A model generated the notes under the pieces. The model ran no database searches, was not told where the DNA came from, and was given only the letters and a program-made list of their open reading frames with translations. Positions 8,676 to 19,310 of a stretch of 64,000 bases of DNA are shown here, in pieces. This DNA is from JAJNBA01 sp035512775. Its GTDB lineage: Bacteria > Actinomycetota > UBA4738 > HRBIN12. Location: positions 1 through 64,000 of the forward strand of contig DATKDI010000055.1 in NCBI GenBank assembly GCA_035512775.1. Direction: 5' to 3'. Within the stretch, counting starts at the first letter, position 1. Each line of letters begins with the position of its first letter. Both the position numbers and the translations under genes were made by a program.

Positions 8676-10102
8676 TACGCGGCCTCGATCGTCTTCGCTT
8701 GCTCCACGGCCTCCTCGATCCCGCCGACGAGGAAGAACGCCTGCTCCGGGAGGTGGTCGTACTCGCCTTCGCAGATGGCCTTGAACGACGCGATGGTCTC
8801 GTCGATCGGCGTGTACTTGCCCGGGAGCCCGGTGAACTGCTCCGCCACGAAGAACGGCTGGGAGAGGAACCGCTGGATCTTGCGAGCCCGCGACACGATG
8901 ACCTTGTCCTCCTCGGAGAGCTCGTCGATCCCGAGGATCGCGATGATGTCCTGCAGGTCGCGGTAGCGCTGCAAGATCTCCTGGACGCGCCGCGCGACGT
9001 CGTAGTGGTCCTGGCCGACGTACCGCGCGTCGAGGATCCGCGACGTCGAGTCGAGGGGATCGACGGCCGGGTAGATACCGAGCGAGGCGATGTCTCGGGA
9101 CAGAACGGTCGTCGCGTCGAGGTGCGCGAACGCGGTGTGCGGCGCCGGGTCCGTGATGTCGTCGGCGGGTACATAGATCGCCTGGAGCGAGGTGATCGCC
9201 CGGCCCCCGGCCGACGTGATCCGCTCCTGCAGCTCGCCCATCTCGTCTGCCAAGGTCGGCTGGTAACCGACGGCGCTCGGCATGCGGCCGAGCAGCGTGG
9301 AGACCTCGGAGCCTGCCTGGGTGAACCGGAAGATGTTGTCGATGAAGAGCAGCACGTCCTTGCGCTCGACGTCGCGGAAGTACTCGGCCATCGTGAGGGC
9401 CGAGAGCGCGACGCGAAGTCGGACGCCCGGCGGCTCGTCCATCTGCCCGAACACGAGCGCCGTCTTCTCCAAGACGCCGGACTCGGTCATCTCGAGGAAC
9501 AGGTCGTTCCCCTCGCGGGTGCGCTCGCCGACGCCGGCGAACACGGACACGCCGCCGTGTTGCTCGGCCTGGCGCCGGATCATCTCCTGGATGATCACGG
9601 TCTTGCCGACGCCGGCGCCACCGAACATCCCGATCTTGCCGCCCTCGACGTACGGCTCGAGCAGGTCGATGACCTTGATCCCCGTCTCGAGCATCTTCTG
9701 CTTCGGCTCGAGCTCGTAGAACGGTGGCGGATCGCGGTGGATCGGCCACCAGTCGGCGGGATGGATGTTCGAGGCGTCGGTGTCCAGCGGCTCCCCGATC
9801 ACGTTGTAGACGTGACCGAGAACCCCCTCGCCCACCGGCACCTTGATCGGCGAACCTGTGTTCTTCACGGGGGTCCCGCGCACCAGGCCGTCGGTCGGCC
9901 GGAGGGCGATCGTGCGGACGGTGGAGTCACCGATGTGCTGAGCGACCTCGCACGTGATCGTGGTCGTCTCTCCCTCGAGGGTCAGGTCGACCGTCAATGC
10001 CGTGTGGATCTCCGGCAGCTCGGCCGGTGGGAACCCCACGTCGATCACCGGCCCGATCACCCGCACCACCCGTCCTTCCGGGTGTCCGTTCTGCTCAGCC
10101 AT
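8675..10102 (-). CDS. atpD: F-type ATP synthase beta subunit
   Basis: 475 residues; catalytic nucleotide-binding subunit of F1. Visible are the Walker A GGAGVGKT, the catalytic region AGVGERTREGNDL, and the DELSEED-type lever sequence (DELSEEDKVIVSRARK) that contacts gamma. The ATG at 10102 has AAGGGA upstream and lies 4 nt after the atpG stop; a longer frame adds six codons and is less likely. Full length, no anomaly. Confidence 0.98.
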   Translation of the reverse strand: MAEQNGHPEGRVVRVIGPVIDVGFPPAELPEIHTALTVDLTLEGETTTITCEVAQHIGDSTVRTIALRPTDGLVRGTPVKNTGSPIKVPVGEGVLGHVYNVIGEPLDTDASNIHPADWWPIHRDPPPFYELEPKQKMLETGIKVIDLLEPYVEGGKIGMFGGAGVGKTVIIQEMIRRQAEQHGGVSVFAGVGERTREGNDLFLEMTESGVLEKTALVFGQMDEPPGVRLRVALSALTMAEYFRDVERKDVLLFIDNIFRFTQAGSEVSTLLGRMPSAVGYQPTLADEMGELQERITSAGGRAITSLQAIYVPADDITDPAPHTAFAHLDATTVLSRDIASLGIYPAVDPLDSTSRILDARYVGQDHYDVARRVQEILQRYRDLQDIIAILGIDELSEEDKVIVSRARKIQRFLSQPFFVAEQFTGLPGKYTPIDETIASFKAICEGEYDHLPEQAFFLVGGIEEAVEQAKTIEAA

Positions 10103-10106
10103 CCCT

Positions 10107-11000
10107 CTATCCCTTCGCAACGGCGGACAGGGCCTCGGCCCCGCCGGCGATCTCCATGATCTCGGTCGTGATCTCGTCCTGACGCGCGCGGTTCGCCTGG
10201 CGTGTCAGGACCTTGATGAGGTCCTCCGCGTTATCGGTCGCGGCCTTCATCGCGCGGCGCCGGGCCGCGTTCTCCGATGCTGCCGACTCGAGCAGCCCCG
10301 CGTACACCTTGGTCACCACGTACTGCGGGAGCATGTGGTCGAGGATCTGCTCGGGTTCGGGCTCGAACAGGTACTCGGGGCGGACGACCCCCAGTCCCTT
10401 ACCGGTGACCTCCTCCGGCGCGATCGGGAGGAATCTCTTCGCGGTCGCGCGGAGCGTGAACGCGGACCGGAAGTCGGTGTAAGCGGCGCGGAGCTCGTCG
10501 GTCTCCTCGTCCGCGAAATCCTTGATGAGTGTGCGGCCGATGCGTTCGGCCTCCTCGTACGGCGGGACCTCGCTGAATCCCTGCCAGCTCTTCCGCAGCG
10601 GCACACCGCGGAACCGGAAGTACCCGATGCCCTTCTTCCCGATGACGTAGAGCACGGGCTCGAGCCCACGCTCGCGAACATCCCGGATCAGCCTCTCGGC
10701 GATCTTCAGCACGTTCGCGTTGTACGCCCCCGCCAGTCCCCGGTCCGACGTCACGACGAGGATGCCGGCCTTCGACGGGTTCTCGCGATCCTCGAGGAGC
10801 GGATGCTGCACCGAGCCCGTCTGCCGGGCGAGGTCTTCCATCGCCTTGGTCAGCTGGATGGCATACGGACGGGACGATTCAACGCGCTGCTGCGCCTTCA
10901 CGATCCGCGAGGACGCGATGAGCTCCATCGCGCGCGTGATCTTCTTGGTCGACTGGACCGAGCGGATCCGCCGTCGAACGATGCGGAGCTGCGCGCCCAT
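10107..11000 (-). CDS. atpG: F-type ATP synthase gamma subunit
   Basis: 297 residues; rotor shaft of F1. The N-terminal helix carries the conserved IRSVQSTKKITRAMELI segment and the C-terminal helix ends with NRARQDEITTEIMEIAGGAEAL, both typical. The start lies directly after the atpA stop. Length agrees with actinobacterial gamma subunits. Confidence 0.97.
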   Translation of the reverse strand: MGAQLRIVRRRIRSVQSTKKITRAMELIASSRIVKAQQRVESSRPYAIQLTKAMEDLARQTGSVQHPLLEDRENPSKAGILVVTSDRGLAGAYNANVLKIAERLIRDVRERGLEPVLYVIGKKGIGYFRFRGVPLRKSWQGFSEVPPYEEAERIGRTLIKDFADEETDELRAAYTDFRSAFTLRATAKRFLPIAPEEVTGKGLGVVRPEYLFEPEPEQILDHMLPQYVVTKVYAGLLESAASENAARRRAMKAATDNAEDLIKVLTRQANRARQDEITTEIMEIAGGAEALSAVAKG

Positions 11001-12806
<1,806 letters not shown>

Positions 12807-12810
12807 ACGG

Positions 12811-13353
12811 TCACACGCTCCCTATGAGGTACTGCCTCGCCTCGGCCAGCCGGCTGGCCACCGAGCCGTCGAACACCTCGTCGCCGACCCGGACGACCGC
12901 GCCGCCGATCACGTGTGGGTCGACGTCGACCTTCAACTCCACCGGATGTCCCGTGGCTTTCGTCAGCGCCTTCTCAAGCTTCGTCCGCTGCGCATCCGTG
13001 AGCGGTACGGCGACGCGGACCTCGGCGAGGGTCCGCTCGGACCGGTGGGCGGCCTCGCGCGCGAGCTCCTCGGCGATCTCCGCGATGTGGCGGGCCTGGC
13101 CGGCGTCCACGAGGAACCCCACGAGGGTCGCCGTCAGCGGATGGGCGCGCTCCCCGAGCAGCTCGTCGATCACCGCTTTCTTGCGCTCGGACGGGAGCGC
13201 CTCGTCGGTCAGCGCCTCGCGCAGGTCCGCATGGCGCTCCACCGACTTGGCGAACGCGTAGAGCTCGTCCTCGACACGGTCGAGGACGCCCTCCGCATCC
13301 GCGATCGAGAGTAGCGCCTGTGCGTACCCGCGAACGGCGTCGTCCTTCGCCAC
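12811..13353 (-). CDS. atpH: F-type ATP synthase delta subunit
   Basis: 180 residues; peripheral-stalk subunit linking F1 alpha to the b subunits. N-terminal helical domain begins AVRGYAQALLSIA and the C-terminal part carries the family signature VDPHVIGGAVVRVGDEVFDGSVASRL. Unlike mycobacteria, where b and delta are fused, delta is a separate gene here. Starts directly after the atpF stop. Confidence 0.96.
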   Translation of the reverse strand: MAKDDAVRGYAQALLSIADAEGVLDRVEDELYAFAKSVERHADLREALTDEALPSERKKAVIDELLGERAHPLTATLVGFLVDAGQARHIAEIAEELAREAAHRSERTLAEVRVAVPLTDAQRTKLEKALTKATGHPVELKVDVDPHVIGGAVVRVGDEVFDGSVASRLAEARQYLIGSV

Positions 13354-13956
13354 TCAGGCCTCACCCTTCCCGTTGCCTTTGGAACCGTTGCCATCCGATG
13401 ACGCGCCCGAGGCCACCTCGTCGATGAACTCGTCGATCAGGCGCTGGTGCGCCTGCTCGTCGAGCGATTGTCCGACGACACGCTCCGCGAGCTCGACCGC
13501 GATCGAACCGATCTGGGCCCTGAGCTCCTGGAACGCGCGGTCACGCTCGGCGCCGATCTCCTCCTGCGCTCGGGCGACCGTCGCCTGCGCCTCCTCCTCT
13601 GCTTTCGCCTGGAGGTCGCGGCGCATCTGCTCGGCGGTCGCGCGCGCCTCCTCGATGATCTCATTGGCCTCCTCGCGGGCGCCGGCGAGCTGCTGCCGAT
13701 AGTCCTCCTGCAGCTTCTCTGCTTCCTTGCGAGTGGCCTCCGCCTTCTCCATCTCACCTTGGATCTGCTCCCGGCGTTCCTCGAGCACCTGGTTGAACTT
13801 GGGCAGCACCCACTTCCACGTGAAGAAGAACAGGATCAGGAAGGCGACCAGGCCGACGACGAGCTCGCCCGGCTCCGGGTAGAAGCGACTCGCCTCGTTG
13901 ACCTCTTCGGCGTGCTCCTCGGTTTGGGCGAGGATCGATGCGATCACTGCATGCAC
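13354..13956 (-). CDS. atpF: F-type ATP synthase b subunit
   Basis: 200 residues; peripheral stalk. One membrane helix (about 31-52, ELVVGLVAFLILFFFTWKW) precedes a long Glu/Lys/Arg/Gln-rich coiled coil to about 175, followed by a Gly/Ser-rich polar tail. Only one b-type gene is present, so the stalk is probably a b homodimer. Confidence 0.96.
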   Translation of the reverse strand: MHAVIASILAQTEEHAEEVNEASRFYPEPGELVVGLVAFLILFFFTWKWVLPKFNQVLEERREQIQGEMEKAEATRKEAEKLQEDYRQQLAGAREEANEIIEEARATAEQMRRDLQAKAEEEAQATVARAQEEIGAERDRAFQELRAQIGSIAVELAERVVGQSLDEQAHQRLIDEFIDEVASGASSDGNGSKGNGKGEA

Positions 13957-13970
13957 CAGCGGTCTCCCCC

Positions 13971-14216
13971 TCAGATGATGAACGAGAACGCGATGCCGAA
14001 CAGCGCCAGCGCCTCGATCAAGCCGATCCCGATGAACATCGTGGTGCGGACCTGGTTCGCGTACTCCGGTTGGCGAGCCATCGCCTCGACCGATTTGCCG
14101 ATCAGCACACCGAGCCCGATGCCGGGCCCGATCGCGGCAAGCCCGATCACGAGCCCCCTGCCGATCGTCTCGAGGCCAGAGAAATCACTGGCAGCTTGTG
14201 CGAGCAACCCCAACAT
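13971..14216 (-). CDS. atpE: F-type ATP synthase c subunit (rotor ring)
   Basis: 81 residues; two membrane helices joined by the polar loop ARQPE. The ion-binding carboxylate is Glu68 in GLIEALALFG. The first helix has the GPGIGLG glycine motif and lacks the Gln of sodium-type c subunits, so proton coupling is likely. Separated by 13 nt from atpB. Confidence 0.97.
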   Translation of the reverse strand: MLGLLAQAASDFSGLETIGRGLVIGLAAIGPGIGLGVLIGKSVEAMARQPEYANQVRTTMFIGIGLIEALALFGIAFSFII

Positions 14217-14229
14217 GTTGCCTCCTTCT

Positions 14230-15021
14230 CTAGTGCTCCTCCGCCAAGACCCCGCCCAGGTACGACGCGGTGAGGACGGCGAAGATGAATGCCTGCAGGA
14301 CTGCCACGAACACCTCGAAGCCGACCAGGATCACGGACAGCGGGAACGAGACGGCGACCAAAGCCCAGGTCTTGGGCCCATTCAGTAAGAAGAACTCGGT
14401 GCCCAGGAACACAAGGGCGAGCAGGAAGTGTCCTGCGACGAAGTTGGCGGCGAGACGGATCGTGAGCGTGACGGGTCGGATCACGATGTTCGAGACGAAT
14501 TCGATCGGGACCAGCAGCGGCTGGATCCACCACGGTGCCGCCGGGATCACGCACATGAACTTCAGGTAGCCGAGGAACCCATGCTTGCGCACGCCGACCG
14601 CGTTGTACGTGAGCCAGGCGATCGCCGCGAGGACGAGAGGGAAGGCGACACGGCTGCTCGCCGAGAAGTTCACCCACGGCGCGACCTCGAACATGTTCAT
14701 GAAGAAGATGAAGAAGAAGAGCGTCACCAGCAGCGGCAGGAACTGATCCGCGGCGGGGCCGAGCATCGGTATCGCGATCTGTTCCCGCACGAACGTCAAT
14801 CCCATCTCCATGAGCGACTGCAGCTTTCCCGGAACGGTCTGCGGCTTGCGGAAAGCGAGCAGGAACATCAGGAGGTAGACCACGACGGACGCCGTCACCA
14901 GCGCGATGATGAAGTTGAAGCAGATCTCGATGCCGACGAGATCGATGCTGAAGTAGCAATCGAAGACGAAGTCCTCGGTGCCCGGCGGGTGGAACTCGGC
15001 GCCGAGGATCGCGGCGATCAC
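14230..15021 (-). CDS. atpB: F-type ATP synthase a subunit
   Basis: 263 residues from the GTG at 15021, which overlaps the atpI stop by 4 nt (GTGA) and has GGAG just upstream; a GTG at 15045 would add eight residues. Forms the proton half-channels next to the c-ring. Five to six membrane helices; the essential Arg is in LTIRLAANFVAGH (Arg189 with this start), and the last helix carries the usual QAFIFAVLTASYL. Confidence 0.96.
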   Translation of the reverse strand: MIAAILGAEFHPPGTEDFVFDCYFSIDLVGIEICFNFIIALVTASVVVYLLMFLLAFRKPQTVPGKLQSLMEMGLTFVREQIAIPMLGPAADQFLPLLVTLFFFIFFMNMFEVAPWVNFSASSRVAFPLVLAAIAWLTYNAVGVRKHGFLGYLKFMCVIPAAPWWIQPLLVPIEFVSNIVIRPVTLTIRLAANFVAGHFLLALVFLGTEFFLLNGPKTWALVAVSFPLSVILVGFEVFVAVLQAFIFAVLTASYLGGVLAEEH

Positions 15022-15437
15022 GAGCTCCGCTCCGGGAAGTACCACAGGTCAGCCTGCATCCGTCCGGCGAGCAGCTTCATCTCGAACACGAGGAGCACGA
15101 TCGTCGTCGGCACGAAGGCGGCGGCGAAGGCGACCGGTGAGAACCAGGCGAGTTGGTCCAGCAGGAGCAGGGCGATCGTGAGCGCGGCGAGCCGCACCAC
15201 GAACCCACCGAGCCCGACCACCATGAGCACCGTCGGAGCGATCCGAGCGGCCCAGGCGACCGAATAGGCGTAGCCGAGGAAGTTGGCCGTGACCGCCGCG
15301 ACCCCGATCCCCGCGGACCAGGCGGCGCCGGCGGCGCCAAGGAGCGCTCCCGCCACGGCGGCGACGACGAACGCGGGAAGCGAGTAAGGCAGGAGCCGGC
15401 GCACCAGCTCGTGCTCCGGGTCTCCCGTCCTGGTCAC
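15018..15437 (-). CDS. atpI: AtpI-like ATP synthase assembly membrane protein
   Basis: 139 residues with four predicted membrane helices, second gene of the operon. Position, size and topology fit the AtpI family, which helps c-ring assembly or magnesium supply; sequence identity within this family is always low. The GTG at 15437 overlaps the atpZ stop (GTGA); the open frame upstream of it lies over atpZ in another frame. Ends with LWYFPERSS. Confidence 0.75.
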   Translation of the reverse strand: MTRTGDPEHELVRRLLPYSLPAFVVAAVAGALLGAAGAAWSAGIGVAAVTANFLGYAYSVAWAARIAPTVLMVVGLGGFVVRLAALTIALLLLDQLAWFSPVAFAAAFVPTTIVLLVFEMKLLAGRMQADLWYFPERSS

Positions 15438-15652
15438 TCGCCTCCCCTGCCGTACCGCAGATACACGATGTAGATGGCGCATGCCGCCCCGAGGACGATC
15501 CCGAGCGCCGTGAAGCCGGATCCGGTTCCGAGGATCCGGTCGAACACGTATCCCAGCCCGCCGACGGTGATGATCCCCCCGATGATCGTCGAGGTGATCG
15601 CCCAGCCGATCCCCATGCCGGACCACGCGTCGCTCTTGCCGGGCCCGTTCAT
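15434..15652 (-). CDS. atpZ: AtpZ/AtpI-family small membrane protein
   Basis: 72 residues, two membrane helices (GIGWAITSTIIGGIITVGGLG and a second from about 45) followed by a short basic tail. First gene of the ATPase operon, as is usual for the F0F1-ATPase 'gene 1' family; these proteins act in assembly or magnesium/calcium transport. The ATG at 15652 has no Shine-Dalgarno sequence but lies 11 nt after a good -10 box, consistent with a very short leader. Confidence 0.82.
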   Translation of the reverse strand: MNGPGKSDAWSGMGIGWAITSTIIGGIITVGGLGYVFDRILGTGSGFTALGIVLGAACAIYIVYLRYGRGGE

Positions 15653-15663
15653 GGGAGGCGGAC

Positions 15664-15693
15664 ACTCTAAACGCCTGCAACGCACGCCGTCAA
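15664..15693 (-). promoter_or_regulatory. ATPase operon promoter (TTGACG-N18-TAGAGT)
   Basis: On the minus strand TTGACG (15693-15688) and TAGAGT (15669-15664) are separated by 18 nt. The -10 box ends 11 nt before the atpZ ATG, giving a leader of only about 5 nt. It is the best -35/-10 pair seen in the window. Confidence 0.72.
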
Positions 15694-15754
15694 ACGCCTC
15701 GAGAGTGTGTTTCCGCTGGTCAGAGGCCATTTCCGCGGCATGCCGACCCGAGCT

Positions 15755-15770
15755 TGTGAAGGAATTCACA
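15755..15770. promoter_or_regulatory. CRP/GlxR-type operator TGTGA-N6-TCACA
   Basis: Perfect match to the cAMP-receptor-protein consensus, extended to a 7-bp inverted repeat TTGTGAA/TTCACAA around GGAA (15754-15771). It lies in the gap between wecA and atpZ, centred about 105 nt upstream of the inferred ATPase operon start. Corynebacterial GlxR and mycobacterial CRP recognise the same sequence. Confidence 0.7.
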
Positions 15771-15791
15771 AATCAGGATGCCGACCGCCGG

Positions 15792-17012
15792 CTAGGGCCG
15801 GGTCGGGTCTACCGGCGCCGGACCGGCAGGCGTCGGACCGGAGTTGGCGGCGGAGGATCGGTCGGCGTCCGCCGATCCGGAGCCGATCGTGGCGACGTGC
15901 TTGCCGTTCAGCTCGCCGTTCCGCCGCCGTTCGAGCAACCGAGGCAGGGCCGTCACCAGGAACAGCACCAACGCGCATCCGACGATCATCCCGGCGACCA
16001 GCCGCCCGTCGATCACGCCGATCGCGAGCGCGGACCCGCACACCAGCGCCGACCAGAGGTACATGAGCAGCACGGTCTGTCGATGGCCGTGCCCGATGTC
16101 CATGAGCCGGTGGAAGATGTGCTCCTTGTCGGCGTGCGCGATCCCGAGGCCCTTGCGTGTGCGACGCACGATCGCGAGGAGCACGTCGAGGAACGGGATC
16201 GCGAGCACCAGCAGCGGCACCAGCACCGGCAACGCGATGACCGCGGCGCCCCCACGGCTGGGTGGCCCGAGGTCGTTCCCGACACCGGCGATGGTCGCGA
16301 CCGCGACGAGCATGCCGAGGAGCATCGAGCCCGTGTCCCCCATGAAGATCCTCGCCGGGTGGAAGTTCCAGGGGAGGAACCCGACGCAGATCCCGACGGT
16401 GATCACGGAGAAGAGCGCCGCGACCGAGGCCGAGTCCGAAGTGTCGCCGCCCCGGATCATGTAGACGAAGAATGTAGTGGCCGCGATCGCTACCATCCCC
16501 GCAGCCAGCCCATCGAGTCCGTCGACGAGGTTGATCGCGTTCGCGGCCGCCACGACCCACAGGACCGTGAGCGGCACCGCCTGCTCGGTCCCGAGGACGG
16601 CGAGCCCCTGGTCGGGAAGGACGAAGTACGCGAGCTGCACGCCCATCAGCACGAGGATGCCCGCGATGAAGATCTGGGCGGTCAGCTTCGCGAGCGCCGA
16701 CGTCCCGCGCCGATCGTCGATCACGCCGAGGCCGGCCATCAGCGTGCACGTGACGATCGCGGCGACCGGCTCGGGCGCGGTCTGCTTGAGCTGTCCGAAG
16801 GGCAGGAGCCACGCCACCCCCATCGCCACGAGGAATCCGACCCACATCGCGAGCCCGCCCATCGTCGGTGTGGGGACCACGTGGAGCTTCCGCTCCGACG
16901 GGTGATCGATCGCTCCGAGCCGCACCGCGAGCAACCTGACCACGGGTGTGAGGGCGAACGTGGTGCCCGCGGCGACCAGGAAGACGATCAGATAGGCGAC
17001 CACGGTGGGCAC
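15792..17012 (-). CDS. wecA: Undecaprenyl-phosphate sugar-1-phosphate transferase (WecA/TagO type)
   Basis: 406 residues, MraY/WecA superfamily, about eleven membrane helices. Transfers GlcNAc-1-P (or a related sugar-phosphate) from the UDP-sugar to undecaprenyl phosphate, starting arabinogalactan, teichoic acid or O-antigen-like polymers. Motifs: the DDR pair (GVIDDRRG), NAINLVDGLDGLA, MGDTGSM, and the cytoplasmic His-rich loop DKEHIFHRLMDIGHGHR. A polar tail of about 50 residues (Ser/Ala/Pro-rich) extends beyond the last helix. GTG start at 17012, 42 nt after glyA; glyA-wecA-atp order is common in Actinomycetota. Sugar specificity is not readable. Confidence 0.92.
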   Translation of the reverse strand: MPTVVAYLIVFLVAAGTTFALTPVVRLLAVRLGAIDHPSERKLHVVPTPTMGGLAMWVGFLVAMGVAWLLPFGQLKQTAPEPVAAIVTCTLMAGLGVIDDRRGTSALAKLTAQIFIAGILVLMGVQLAYFVLPDQGLAVLGTEQAVPLTVLWVVAAANAINLVDGLDGLAAGMVAIAATTFFVYMIRGGDTSDSASVAALFSVITVGICVGFLPWNFHPARIFMGDTGSMLLGMLVAVATIAGVGNDLGPPSRGGAAVIALPVLVPLLVLAIPFLDVLLAIVRRTRKGLGIAHADKEHIFHRLMDIGHGHRQTVLLMYLWSALVCGSALAIGVIDGRLVAGMIVGCALVLFLVTALPRLLERRRNGELNGKHVATIGSGSADADRSSAANSGPTPAGPAPVDPTRP

Positions 17013-17054
17013 AGTCTGCGGGGGCGGTCGCCGTCCGGCAACCGACCTCGCGTC

Positions 17055-18320
17055 CTATGCGTACGGCGGGAACCGCTCCATCAGATCTCGGACGCGCTGA
17101 GCGGATTTCCCCTGTGCATCCGCGTCCCCGGGGTTCTTCAGGACCTCACCGATGATCGACGCGATCTCTCCCATCTCTTCCTCGTCCATGCCGAGGGTGG
17201 CGGGCCCCGGGGTGCCGACGCGGATGCCGGAGGGCGCCGAAGGGGGGTTCGGGTCGTACGGGATCTGATTCTTGTTGAGCGCGATCCCCACCTCGTCGCA
17301 GACCGCTTCGGCCGCCTTGCCGTCGATCCCGACCGGACGGACGTCGGCGAGGATCAGGTGTGAATCGGTGCCGCCCGAGATCACGCGGAGCCCCTCGTCG
17401 GCCAGGGCGGCGGCAAGAGCTCTCGCATCGCGCACCACCCGGTGCGCGTAGTCACGGAACCCGGGGGCCATGGCCTCCTTCAACGCCACCGCCTTCGCCG
17501 CGATGCAGTGCTCGAGGGGACCTCCTTGCATCATCGGGAACACCGCCTTGTCGATCGCTTTCGCGTGCTCTTCCTTGCAGACGATCATCGCGCCGCGAGG
17601 TCCCCGGAGCGCCTTGTGGGTCGTGAACGTCACGACGTCGGCGTGAGGAACCGGTGAGGGATACGCGCCACCGGCCACGAGGCCGATGAAGTGGGATGCG
17701 TCCACCCAGTGCAGCGCCCCGACCTCGTCCGCGATCTCGCGGAACGCGGCGAAGTCGATCTCGCGCGCATACGCCGTGTAGCCGGACAGGATGATCTTCG
17801 GGCGATGCTCCTTCGCCAGATCGCGAACGCGATCCATGTCCAGTCGCTCCGTCTCGCGGTCGACCTGATAGCCGACGAAGTTGAACCACATCCCGGACAC
17901 GTTCACCGGCGAGCCGTGGGTGAGGTGCCCGCCGTGCGCGAGCTCCATCCCGAGGACCTTGTCCTCCGGGTCGTTCGGCCTGAGGAACGCACCGAACACC
18001 GCCATGTTGGCCTGGGCGCCGGCGTGCGGCTGCACGTTCGCGTGCTCGGCGCCGAACAGCTCCTTGGCCCGGTCGATCGCGAGCTGTTCCGTCACGTCGA
18101 CGAACTCGCACCCGCCGTAGTAGCGCCGGCCCGGATAGCCCTCAGCGTACTTGTTCGTCATCGTGGACCCGAGCGCCGCGAGGACGGCGGGGCTCGCGTA
18201 GTTCTCCGACGCGATCAACCGCAGGTTGCTGCGCTCGCGCTGGAGCTCGTTCGCGATCGCGTCGGCAACCTCCGGGTCGGCGGCCTTCAGCGCGTCCCAG
18301 TCGGCGGCGTACTCCCTCAT
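17055..18320 (-). CDS. glyA: Serine hydroxymethyltransferase
   Basis: 421 residues; PLP enzyme converting serine and tetrahydrofolate to glycine and methylene-THF. PLP lysine is Lys236 in TTHKALRGPRG (Ala follows where Thr is usual), with HAGAQANM and the substrate loop NKYAEGYPGRRYYGG also present. Start ATG at 18320 follows the rpiB stop at one nucleotide. Full length and intact. Confidence 0.97.
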   Translation of the reverse strand: MREYAADWDALKAADPEVADAIANELQRERSNLRLIASENYASPAVLAALGSTMTNKYAEGYPGRRYYGGCEFVDVTEQLAIDRAKELFGAEHANVQPHAGAQANMAVFGAFLRPNDPEDKVLGMELAHGGHLTHGSPVNVSGMWFNFVGYQVDRETERLDMDRVRDLAKEHRPKIILSGYTAYAREIDFAAFREIADEVGALHWVDASHFIGLVAGGAYPSPVPHADVVTFTTHKALRGPRGAMIVCKEEHAKAIDKAVFPMMQGGPLEHCIAAKAVALKEAMAPGFRDYAHRVVRDARALAAALADEGLRVISGGTDSHLILADVRPVGIDGKAAEAVCDEVGIALNKNQIPYDPNPPSAPSGIRVGTPGPATLGMDEEEMGEIASIIGEVLKNPGDADAQGKSAQRVRDLMERFPPYA

Positions 18321-18321
18321 C

Positions 18322-18768
18322 TCAGAGCTCCCCTCGCTCGATCTGCGCGACCTGATCCAGCCTCTTGACGTGACGCCCGCCTTCGAATGGTGTCTCCAAC
18401 CAGATGCGCACGATCTCCCGAGCGTACGCGGACGCGATCACCCGCGCTCCCATCGCCAGGACGTTGGCGTCGTTGTGCTGGCGAGACATGCGCGCCAGCC
18501 ACAGGTCGTGGCAGAGCGCCGCCCGGACACCGTCCACCTTGTTGGCGGCGATCTGCTCCCCCTGGCCGGATCCGCCGAGCACGATCCCGCGGTCGGCATC
18601 CCCCGTCGCAACGGCGCGCGCAGCGGCCGCGCAGAAGGCCGGGTAATCGACCGGTTCGGTGGAGTCGGTGCCGTGGTCGTCGACCTCGTGACCCTCCTCG
18701 ACGAGGAACGCCTTCAGGTCCTCCTTGAGCGGGAAACCGGCGTGGTCGGCGCCGAGGGCGACGCGCAT
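18322..18768 (-). CDS. rpiB: Ribose-5-phosphate isomerase B
   Basis: 148 residues, RpiB/LacAB fold. Interconverts ribose-5-P and ribulose-5-P in the pentose phosphate pathway. Shows GADHAGF at the N-terminus and GGSGQGEQIAANKV; the Glu after GQG replaces the catalytic Cys of E. coli RpiB, as in the mycobacterial enzyme, where Glu is the base. The start overlaps the phosphatase stop by one base. Confidence 0.95.
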   Translation of the reverse strand: MRVALGADHAGFPLKEDLKAFLVEEGHEVDDHGTDSTEPVDYPAFCAAAARAVATGDADRGIVLGGSGQGEQIAANKVDGVRAALCHDLWLARMSRQHNDANVLAMGARVIASAYAREIVRIWLETPFEGGRHVKRLDQVAQIERGEL

Positions 18769-19310
18769 CAGACCGGGTCCTCGGTCAGCGCGGCGGCCAA
18801 GCGACCGGAGAGGTCATGGAGCTCATCGGCCACCTCCCGGTAGCCGTCGATCGGATCACCGAGCGGATCCCGGATGTCCTCAGCAGGCTGGATCGCGCCG
18901 TTTCGCCCGGCCGCGGCGGCGGCCACTCGCGCGTCGAAGGCACCTCCGGTGGGCGAGGCTTCCATCAACCGGACCAGCTCCCTGATGGTGAAGGTCTTCG
19001 CCTCCACGTCCGGCCGCGCGGCGACGATGGCCTCGCGGTGGTCCGCCGCCATGCACACGATCAGGTCGGCGTCGTCGAGCATCTCGCCCGTCAGCCGCCG
19101 CGCGAGATGGGCTCGGATGTCGGCGCCGCGTTCATCGGCCGAGAGGATCGACTCGATCATCGCCCCGGAACCGTCCCAGCCCGCGGTGCCCGCCGACGTG
19201 ACGACCGGCGCCCCCTCGCCGAGCCGTTCGACGAGGGCCGCGCGCAGGAACCCCTCGGCCATCGGAGAGCGGCAGATGTTGCCCGTGCAGACCACCAGGA
19301 TCCCGCTCAT
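18768..19310 (-). CDS. Low-molecular-weight protein-tyrosine phosphatase
   Basis: 180 residues. The P-loop CTGNICRS (Cys8 to Arg14) at the N-terminus and the general-acid Asp148 in RDPLGDP identify the family; about 25 residues longer than the smallest members because of an Ala/Gly-rich segment near 125-140. Probably dephosphorylates tyrosine or arginine residues on proteins. ATG at 19310 overlaps the tsaC stop (ATGA). The tsaC-phosphatase-rpiB-glyA order is a conserved Gram-positive cluster. Confidence 0.93.
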   Translation of the reverse strand: MSGILVVCTGNICRSPMAEGFLRAALVERLGEGAPVVTSAGTAGWDGSGAMIESILSADERGADIRAHLARRLTGEMLDDADLIVCMAADHREAIVAARPDVEAKTFTIRELVRLMEASPTGGAFDARVAAAAAGRNGAIQPAEDIRDPLGDPIDGYREVADELHDLSGRLAAALTEDPV

